Assembly (NCBI RefSeq): GCF_026344035.1
Contig: NZ_JAPKND010000001.1
Span: forward strand, 1-64,000
Source of the DNA: Alcaligenes endophyticus
GTDB lineage: Bacteria > Pseudomonadota > Gammaproteobacteria > Burkholderiales > Burkholderiaceae_B
DNA: 64,000 bases
Reading direction: 5' to 3'
The notes beneath the pieces were generated by a model, which was not told the origin of the DNA, did no database searches, and saw only the letters and a program-made list of their open reading frames with translations. Both the position numbers and the translations under genes were made by a program. Position 1 is the first letter of the stretch, and each line of letters starts with the position of its first letter. Of the stretch, positions 1 to 5,836 are shown in pieces.

Positions 1-401
1 TCACTAACATTCACAGCAAAAAAATAGTGACTAAACGTTACTTAAAAATCGTTATAAACATCAAATAGAAACAAATTTTTTCAATGAGGGATTCTCGAAT
101 AGCCGCTCTTTAAAGGGCAATGCGCAGGCATACCACCACCAAAGCAAGAAGAACTGCTTTACATTTCAAATACTTAAAAAAAATCCGTAAAAACATTTTT
201 TTATGTAAAAAAAACACAAAAAAACGCAATAGAAAAAACCCTTACCCATCCCAGGAAAATTCACTAGCGTTAACCCTAGGAAAATGTAAAAAATAGAGCT
301 TTAAAAAATTTAAATAAAAACCACATTAAGTTGAACTTAGCAGACAAAATCACCGCCTTACGGCACAGTAATAAGCTTTGTTTTCTGTGTGTGTTTTACT
401 A
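1..401. other. AT-rich intergenic region upstream of the TpsB gene
   Basis: No convincing gene is visible here. The stretch is very A-rich with many A runs. A 13-base near-operator, TAAGTT-G-AACTTA, lies at 327-339, about 60 bases before the likely TpsB start, and could be a regulator site. No clear sigma-70 or sigma-54 promoter was recognised, and no Shine-Dalgarno sequence precedes the start codon. Confidence 0.5.
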
Positions 402-2174
402 ATGGCCATTCCTAAAAAACAGCGCAGCATAGTCTCTCGTCCCACTACTCAAAAAAAAGTGGCTACCATCAGGGGACTGACTACCGCTTTATGCCTCACC
501 TCTTTAAGCTTTGTTTGCACTCAGGTATTCGCCGACGCCCCTTTGCGAGGTAACCCAGTAGATGCGTTACCGTCCGTGCAAAGCCCTCCTAGCACCAGTC
601 CTATTCGCCAACCACTCACTCTTCCCCAACCTGCTGTACAGTCCGCCTTACAAGCACGGCTAGAACAACAAGTTAAGGTTCAAAGCTTTGACGTCAGCGG
701 CAGCCGCAGCATTCCATTTAGTGACATTAGTGGGCTATTAACCCCTCTTAGCGGACGCACCTTAAGCGTTGCTCAGTTGATCCAAGAGGTGAACCAGATC
801 ACCGTTCTGTATCAACAGGCCGGTTATCCGCTCTCGTTTGCTGTGCTACAAGAACAAGATTTTGCTCAAGGGAAGGTAAAAATTACTGTGGTCGAGGGCT
901 ACATCGGAACACTCACCTTGCAAGGTGACGCGGGTGCCACCGAACCTCGTATACGCCGTATTGCCCAAGCCATGCTAGAGGAAAAGCCGTTAACGCAAAG
1001 AACCCTAGAACGCACGATGAATTTATTGCGTACTATTCCTGGCCTGCAGTTCAAGCCTGACTTAAAACTGGCCACTCGCACCGACGGTAAGAGCGAGCTA
1101 ATACTTGATCTGCAACACCAAAACGTGAGCGTCAATGCCAGCCTTGCTGAAATAGGATCCAGTACGCAAGCCATGCTGCAACTTAGCGCTAATAGCCTCA
1201 CACCTTTAGGTGAAAAACTAACTATTACTGGAGCTTTGCCCACTACCTCAGAAGACGTTAAGTACATTGCGGGAAATCTGAGCATTCCGCTTGGTGGCAA
1301 TGGCCTTACCTTGGATATTGATGGTTATCACTACCATTCGCACCCGAAAGATAATCAGTTAGAGCGCTTAGGCTGGAGCCGCACTGTCATTAACGAGCGC
1401 GTAGGGGCGGCCATTAGCTATCCATTTTTGCTCAACAACCGACAGAACTTAAAAGGCCATGCAGGTTTTTATGTCAGTCGGTCCAGCGATAACTATGCAC
1501 GCGATGCAGACCAAGCATGGATTGCACAAACTACTGATTTACGCGTGCTAAAAGCCGAATTGGAGTATCGCGATGCCTCGTTACAACAATCCCGGGAACT
1601 ACGCTTAGGTGTATATAGAGGCATAGATGGCATGGGCGCACGCAAAGACTTAAGCACCTACATACGGCCCACAGGGCAAAGCGCAGTGGATCTGAACTTC
1701 ACCCGCTGGACGGCCAACTTTAAACAAACCCTAGTGCTACCGCAACAATTCGGGCTAAGCGTATCTGGCGCGGGGCAATTAAGTAACAATGCCCTACCCA
1801 GTAGTGAGCAAATTTCATTTGGTGCATGGCGTCACGGCTACGGCTATCCTCAGGGAGAGATTGCTGGAGACAAAGGCCTGGGAGTGACTCTTGAATTAAA
1901 CCGCCGCTTTCAGTTAAATAATAACTGGCTCAATAGCATACAAGCTTATATTGCTCATGACTGGGCTCGCACATGGCAACAGCAAGCTGAACTAAGCATA
2001 GAGCCCACTAGCCGACGCCTCCGCTCGGCTGCTGTAGGCCTACGCTTTAGCAATAACAAACACTATTTAATTGATGTCAATGTTGCCAAACCGCTGGGGC
2101 CATTACCCACTAATGAGCGTAAACGCCACCTGCGCTACAACACCAACCTACTGTTCTATCATAACGCCCTCTAA
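402..2174 (+). CDS. Two-partner secretion outer-membrane transporter (TpsB, ShlB/FhaC/HecB family)
   Basis: This encodes an outer-membrane pore of the Omp85 superfamily that would export a large partner exoprotein (TpsA) from the periplasm to the surface. I start it at the ATG at 402. The reading frame is open from a TTG at 378, but the ATG places a typical signal peptide at the N terminus, with likely cleavage after VFA near residue 44. After a Pro-rich linker come a POTRA_2-type domain (about residues 93-173), a second POTRA-like segment, and a C-terminal beta-barrel to about residue 590. The conserved loop-6 region is recognisable near residues 471-492, ending in GEIAGDKGLG. The usual VRGY/F tetrad is altered here to WRHGYGYP. 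No TpsA gene lies next to it. The only haemagglutinin-like sequence in the window is the chimeric gene at 8669-9766, which lacks a TPS secretion domain. Family assignment is firm; the substrate is unknown. Confidence 0.88.
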   Translation: MAIPKKQRSIVSRPTTQKKVATIRGLTTALCLTSLSFVCTQVFADAPLRGNPVDALPSVQSPPSTSPIRQPLTLPQPAVQSALQARLEQQVKVQSFDVSGSRSIPFSDISGLLTPLSGRTLSVAQLIQEVNQITVLYQQAGYPLSFAVLQEQDFAQGKVKITVVEGYIGTLTLQGDAGATEPRIRRIAQAMLEEKPLTQRTLERTMNLLRTIPGLQFKPDLKLATRTDGKSELILDLQHQNVSVNASLAEIGSSTQAMLQLSANSLTPLGEKLTITGALPTTSEDVKYIAGNLSIPLGGNGLTLDIDGYHYHSHPKDNQLERLGWSRTVINERVGAAISYPFLLNNRQNLKGHAGFYVSRSSDNYARDADQAWIAQTTDLRVLKAELEYRDASLQQSRELRLGVYRGIDGMGARKDLSTYIRPTGQSAVDLNFTRWTANFKQTLVLPQQFGLSVSGAGQLSNNALPSSEQISFGAWRHGYGYPQGEIAGDKGLGVTLELNRRFQLNNNWLNSIQAYIAHDWARTWQQQAELSIEPTSRRLRSAAVGLRFSNNKHYLIDVNVAKPLGPLPTNERKRHLRYNTNLLFYHNAL

Positions 2175-2192
2175 CCTAGCCCCCCTGCAAGA

Positions 2193-2222
2193 AAAGCGTT
2201 TTATAAGGTTATAAAACGCTTT
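2193..2222 (+). terminator. Perfect 14-bp inverted repeat after the TpsB gene
   Basis: Two perfect 14-base arms (AAAGCGTTTTATAA and its complement) are separated by GG. The hairpin follows the TpsB stop by about 20 bases. There is no long T tract after it, so it is a weak intrinsic terminator at best and could instead be a protein-binding palindrome. Confidence 0.5.
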
Positions 2223-2236
2223 ATTACCTGCAACGA

Positions 2237-2269
2237 TGTTACGTAACAAGCGTACAAACGTTACGTAAC
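2237..2269. promoter_or_regulatory. Two tandem GTTACGTAAC palindromes, probable activator or repressor sites
   Basis: The self-complementary 10-mer GTTACGTAAC occurs at 2238-2247 (extended to 12 bases, TGTTACGTAACA) and again at 2260-2269. The centres are 22 bp apart, about two helical turns. They lie about 100-130 bp upstream of the sigma-54 promoter at 2371, which is the usual place for enhancer-binding protein sites. A MarR-type operator is the alternative. The palindromes are seen directly; the role is inferred. Confidence 0.6.
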
Positions 2270-2370
2270 AGCACTAAAAAATAAGCGTAAATGCTTAATA
2301 TATAATTTCCTCGCATTACCAAAAAAACCTAAGCCACTGATAACAAAGAATAAAAAACACAAATTAAAAC

Positions 2371-2386
2371 TGGCACAATTCTTGCT
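2371..2386 (+). promoter_or_regulatory. Sigma-54 (RpoN) promoter for the leader ORF and first MarR gene
   Basis: TGGCAC at 2371-2376 and TTGCT at 2382-2386 match the -24/-12 consensus TGGCAC-N5-TTGC with exact spacing. It lies 49 bases before the leader start codon. The flanks match the second sigma-54 promoter at 3352: 27 of 37 bases are identical between 2364-2400 and 3345-3381. Confidence 0.78.
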
Positions 2387-2434
2387 TAGTGCTTTTCAGT
2401 TACACAAAAGCATCTTATCTCTAAGGAGAACGGC

Positions 2435-2518
2435 ATGAATGACATAAAAAAAGCAGTATTTCACCCCTCTGAAAAGGCACCATTCCCGGGAGTGAACACA
2501 GCGGAGACCACGATATGA
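2435..2518 (+). CDS. 27-residue leader ORF translationally coupled to the MarR gene
   Basis: The small ORF begins with ATG 4 bases after a strong Shine-Dalgarno, AAGGAGAA (2423-2430). It encodes 27 residues, starting MNDIKKAVFHP and ending NTAETTI. Its TGA stop (2516-2518) overlaps the ATG of the MarR gene (2515) in an ATGA junction, the classic arrangement for translational coupling. The MarR gene has no good ribosome site of its own, since its upstream bases are inside this ORF. It is in a different frame, so it is not an N-terminal extension unless a frameshift occurs. No known family is recognised. It could be a leader peptide that sets MarR translation, or a tiny functional protein. Confidence 0.6.
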   Translation: MNDIKKAVFHPSEKAPFPGVNTAETTI

Positions 2519-3081
2519 TGAATCCAGTCATGCTTCCTGTACATGCCGCCCCTCTTATTGGCCGCCCAAGCTCAGCACCCAAAACACTGCCTGCTAGAGA
2601 CATGTTTTCCGAGCATGTGCTGAATGATTTGAACCACATGCTCACTCGACAATACACCGTATACGCTGAAGCCATGAAAGCCGCCATTGCAGCAGAGGTG
2701 GGTATACCCTTAAATGACTACAAAGCGTTGGAATACATCATGGAGTTCGACGCTTTACCTACAGGCCAACTAGCTCAACTTTTAGATCTCAGCGCGAGCG
2801 GTGTCAGCGCTTTAATCAAACGCCTCACTGAAGCAGGGTACATAAAAAAGGGGCGACATCCTCTAGACAAACGCATAACGGCCTTATACCCCGTAGAAAG
2901 CACTTGCGCACCGTTAATGCGGCGCAAAGAGCAAGCGCTGGAATTGAATTTACGTGAGGTGGCCCGGCACAACCCCAACCAACTTATGGCTGTGTACGAT
3001 TTTTTATTGAACAATGCCAACAACATGCGCTACAGCACAAATCGATGGTTAGATCTTAACTCGCTCGTATCGCGCTACTGA
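2515..3081 (+). CDS. MarR-family winged-helix regulator, paralogue 1
   Basis: This 188-residue protein carries a MarR-type winged helix-turn-helix at about residues 60-125: a recognition region with QLAQLLDLSASGVSALIKRL, followed by a wing with HPLDKRI. An N-terminal tail of about 35 residues is Pro/Ala-rich. The C-terminal helix has the segment AVYDFLLNNANNMR, which also occurs in the second MarR protein of this locus (5139-5666), so the two are clear paralogues. The gene is preceded by the leader ORF and the sigma-54 promoter, which is unusual for a MarR gene. A ligand is not predictable. The likely targets are this locus or the lipoprotein operon next door, judged only from position. Confidence 0.82.
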   Translation: MMNPVMLPVHAAPLIGRPSSAPKTLPARDMFSEHVLNDLNHMLTRQYTVYAEAMKAAIAAEVGIPLNDYKALEYIMEFDALPTGQLAQLLDLSASGVSALIKRLTEAGYIKKGRHPLDKRITALYPVESTCAPLMRRKEQALELNLREVARHNPNQLMAVYDFLLNNANNMRYSTNRWLDLNSLVSRY

Positions 3082-3157
3082 AACTCATACCCTAGCAAGT
3101 CTACGCAGACCGGCGCACAAGCTCCACAGTTTATAAAATAGAGACCAGAGCACACTT

Positions 3158-3189
3158 ACCGCTGCAGCATCGCTGGCAGCGGTTTTTTT
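3158..3189 (+). terminator. Intrinsic terminator after the first MarR gene
   Basis: Arms ACCGCTGC (3158-3165) and GCAGCGGT (3176-3183) form a hairpin followed by seven T residues. It separates the first MarR gene from the lipoprotein operon, so the two sigma-54 promoters drive separate transcripts. Confidence 0.75.
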
Positions 3190-3225
3190 CCCCTCGCCCC
3201 AAGAGCGATGTTCCCCACACGGAAC

Positions 3226-3351
3226 AGAACAAACGTAAGCAAAAGAAACAAAAGTTTTTATGCTACCAAAAAAACACCAAAGCACACAAATAAAGCAATA
3301 AAAAACAAGCGCTTATTAATCTTTCCCTGTAACACTAACCGCACTTAAAAT
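3226..3351. other. Upstream region of the lipoprotein promoter
   Basis: The 327-base gap between the first MarR gene and the lipoprotein gene holds the terminator at 3158, the sigma-54 promoter at 3352, and A-rich DNA between them. No copy of the GTTACGTAAC palindrome seen at 2238 was found. No gene is supported here. Confidence 0.4.
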
Positions 3352-3367
3352 TGGCATGAAAATTGCT
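3352..3367 (+). promoter_or_regulatory. Sigma-54 (RpoN) promoter for the repeat lipoprotein operon
   Basis: TGGCAT at 3352-3357 and TTGCT at 3363-3367 have the same exact 5-base spacing as the promoter at 2371. The shared bases continue downstream (GCT then TTCAGT), which argues that the two promoters are copies of each other. The lipoprotein start codon is 42 bases downstream. Confidence 0.75.
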
Positions 3368-3408
3368 TGTAGCTATTCAGTACTAATTAAGCACCCACGG
3401 AGGCGTAT

Positions 3409-5124
3409 ATGAAAGCAATACAACCCAAGCAATCAGACCTAGTAAGAAAAACCGCTCTTGCTCTGCTAATCGGCAGCAGTCTGGCACTCACCGCTTGCTC
3501 AGGCGGACTGACTGTCAAAGGCGGTACAGATACAGGAACAATCCAGCCCAATCCAGGCGATGAAGGTAATGGGGATGGGGGAAACAGTGGCGCGGGTGGC
3601 AATGGTGACGGTAATGGAGGCGGTGGCGATGGTGGCGGTAATAATGGGGGCGGTAATAATGGTGGGGGGGGTGATGGTGGAACCGACCCAGGCACCAACC
3701 CAGGCAACGACTCGGGCTACAAGGGTGTCCTAGCTCCTACCTTACAAAATACGGGCGAAGCGCTTGATAATGTCCTTCCACTGGATTTGGCCAATACCGC
3801 TGGGCAATTAGGCGGTTCCCTAGACACAGTAATAGAACCGCTTGTTAATCAAGTCACGACCTTGACGCAAGGTATAGGTGATGCAACCGGCCTAGGGAAA
3901 ACGGTAGATGGTTTGGTCGGGCAAACAGGTAACCTTATCGTCGATCTGGGGCAGCAGCTAGGCCAAACCGCCCTGCCCCTGAACGTGGGCACCGGGGTCG
4001 GCGGTTTAGTGGAGGGGGTCGGGCTCGCCTTAGGGAGCACAGGAGGCTTACTAAATGGTACTGCGGACAATCCCGTGGGCAACACTCTTGGGCATCTCAC
4101 CGGCGGCATTAACGACTTAACATCCTCTTTACTAGGGCCCGGTTCGATTGGCCATGACTTAACGAACAACTTAGGCCTAGATGGATTACTTAACGGAGAG
4201 CGCCAAGCAATTTTAGAGCCCGCCTTGGCTAATACCGGTACAGCGGTCGATAACTTGCTTCCCCTAGGCCTCAACAACACTCTGGGTGATACAGGAGCCG
4301 TATTGGATGGAGTCGTGTCACCCGTCGGAGCTGCGGTGACGGTCGTCACTCAACATCTGGGTGACTCTACCGGCTTAGGCCAACCGATTAATGCCCTGCT
4401 TGGCGGCCTAGGTTCCGCGTTAGCCCAAGCAGGTGGACAACTGGACCACACTGCTCCTATTGGCCTAGGAGGAACTGTGCAGCACCTTGGCCAGGCAATA
4501 AGTAGTGCTGGTGGCTTACTACAACCCACTACAGATAACCCTAATCCTTTAGGCCTGACCTTAGATCACGCTACGCAGTCGGTAGCTGCACTCACGGCTC
4601 CATTAGGAGGATCTGACGGTTTGTTAGGAGGACTAACGGGGGGCCTTCTAGGAGGCGATGCCAGTAACAATGGACTGCTAGCTCCCGTCACCAATCTATT
4701 GGCAGGAGTCACCGGCGGACTAGGGGGTGGTGAGGCTATGAATGCAGGCTTGCTGGCCCCCGTCACGAACCTATTAGGCGGGGTCACCGGCGGACTAGGG
4801 GGTAGTGAAGCGATGAATGCTGGCTTGCTGGCTCCTGTCACAAACCTGTTAGGCGGGGTCACCGGCGGACTAGGGGGTGGTGAAGCGATGAATGCTGGCT
4901 TGCTGGCTCCTGTCACAAACCTGTTAGGTGGGGTCACCGGTGGACTAGGAGGTGGAGAGGCTAGTAATCCTGGTCTGCTGGCCCCGGTCACGAATCTATT
5001 AGGTGGTGTCACCGGGAGCTTAGGAGCTAACGCACCTAGCGCTGACAGCAATTCCAATCAACAAGGTGGGTTGTTATCACCCGTCACCGGCTTGCTAGGT
5101 GGACTGGTAGGTAAAAGACCTTAA
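3409..5124 (+). CDS. Gly-rich tandem-repeat surface lipoprotein
   Basis: The 571-residue protein has a lipoprotein signal peptide with lipobox LTAC (Cys30). A Gly/Asn/Asp-rich low-complexity spacer covers about residues 45-103. Two long degenerate direct repeats follow: residues 106-266 begin GVLAPTLQNTG, and 267-420 begin AILEPALANTG. Then come five 25-residue units of the type GLLAPVTNLLGGVTGGLGG (residues 422-546), and the protein ends with a Gly/Leu-rich tail. It would be anchored to a membrane by its lipidated Cys; surface exposure is inferred. Similar Gly-rich proteins in beta- and gammaproteobacteria are often annotated as collagen-like repeat proteins, but these are not Gly-X-Y repeats, so a collagen fold is doubtful. 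It is followed after 14 bases by the second MarR gene. A role in adhesion or biofilm is only a guess. Confidence 0.8.
   Translation: MKAIQPKQSDLVRKTALALLIGSSLALTACSGGLTVKGGTDTGTIQPNPGDEGNGDGGNSGAGGNGDGNGGGGDGGGNNGGGNNGGGGDGGTDPGTNPGNDSGYKGVLAPTLQNTGEALDNVLPLDLANTAGQLGGSLDTVIEPLVNQVTTLTQGIGDATGLGKTVDGLVGQTGNLIVDLGQQLGQTALPLNVGTGVGGLVEGVGLALGSTGGLLNGTADNPVGNTLGHLTGGINDLTSSLLGPGSIGHDLTNNLGLDGLLNGERQAILEPALANTGTAVDNLLPLGLNNTLGDTGAVLDGVVSPVGAAVTVVTQHLGDSTGLGQPINALLGGLGSALAQAGGQLDHTAPIGLGGTVQHLGQAISSAGGLLQPTTDNPNPLGLTLDHATQSVAALTAPLGGSDGLLGGLTGGLLGGDASNNGLLAPVTNLLAGVTGGLGGGEAMNAGLLAPVTNLLGGVTGGLGGSEAMNAGLLAPVTNLLGGVTGGLGGGEAMNAGLLAPVTNLLGGVTGGLGGGEASNPGLLAPVTNLLGGVTGSLGANAPSADSNSNQQGGLLSPVTGLLGGLVGKRP
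4672..5046 (+). repeat. Five tandem 75-bp coding repeats
   Basis: Units start at 4672, 4747, 4822, 4897 and 4972, each 75 bp and in frame. Units 2 to 4 are nearly identical at DNA level, while the first and last are more diverged. This pattern can expand or contract by slippage or recombination without breaking the frame. Confidence 0.9.
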
Positions 5125-5138
5125 TTTCCAGGAGTAAT

Positions 5139-5666
5139 ATGTCAGCACCTACAAGGCCTCACCTAGCACGCTCAAAGTCAGCTGACATGGAAACCGTGGA
5201 GCAGGATATAGCGCCTGATATCTTGCTTGAATTAACGCAGTTGCTAAACCAACACTTCACGGTACGCCAAGAGGCCGGCAGGTCACGCTTAGCCCAACAA
5301 GTTGGGCTAAGCCTTAATGAATACCGGGCTTTGGAGTTCATACAAGAATTCCAAGGAATATCAGCTCGTCAGTTGGCACAACTTCTAGACATCAGTAACG
5401 GCGGCATGCACGCCTTATTAAAGCGTTTAGAATCAGCCAACTACATATGGAAGTCACCCCATCCTACTGATAAACGCATCGTCGCGTTGCACCCTAACCC
5501 TGCTCGATGCGCAGACCTGTATAAACGCTCTGTCAAGCTAGAACACCTGCAGCATTTAATTCAAGAAGACCCAGTCAGAATGCTAGCAGTGTATGATTTT
5601 TTACTGAATCAAATCATACAAATGCGTCATACCAGCCAGCAGTGGCTAGTAGACAAGGGGCGCTAA
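5139..5666 (+). CDS. MarR-family winged-helix regulator, paralogue 2
   Basis: This 175-residue regulator has a good ribosome site (AGGAG) in the 14-base gap after the lipoprotein gene, so the two form an operon. The winged helix-turn-helix spans about residues 48-112 (QLAQLLDISNGGMHALLKRL, then a wing with HPTDKRI). The C-terminal helix carries AVYDFLLN and QMRH, matching the first MarR protein. Co-transcription with the lipoprotein suggests a feedback regulator of that gene, as an inference. The two paralogues each sit behind a related sigma-54 promoter. Confidence 0.82.
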   Translation: MSAPTRPHLARSKSADMETVEQDIAPDILLELTQLLNQHFTVRQEAGRSRLAQQVGLSLNEYRALEFIQEFQGISARQLAQLLDISNGGMHALLKRLESANYIWKSPHPTDKRIVALHPNPARCADLYKRSVKLEHLQHLIQEDPVRMLAVYDFLLNQIIQMRHTSQQWLVDKGR

Positions 5667-5693
5667 GCCAACAACTCCTCTCCTCATACTCAC

Positions 5694-5715
5694 GCCCCTA
5701 AATAGGGGCTTTTTT
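5694..5715 (+). terminator. Intrinsic terminator of the lipoprotein-MarR operon
   Basis: The perfect arms GCCCCTA and TAGGGGC with an AA loop are followed by six T residues, 27 bases after the MarR stop. Confidence 0.88.
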
Positions 5716-5836
5716 ATAATGCCCTGCCCCCTAAAGCTACCCAGCCGTGCGAAGCCATGCTAAAAACAAAAAGCACCAAGGCAAATGGCCTTTTTTATCC
5801 ATACACCGACGGTACGTACTGTAAGGAAAGTGATTC

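Noticed and set aside
3387-3707. Pro-rich ORF on the minus strand opposite the start of the lipoprotein gene
   Set aside because: It is the antisense reading of the Gly-rich repeat DNA and has no ribosome site; a shadow.
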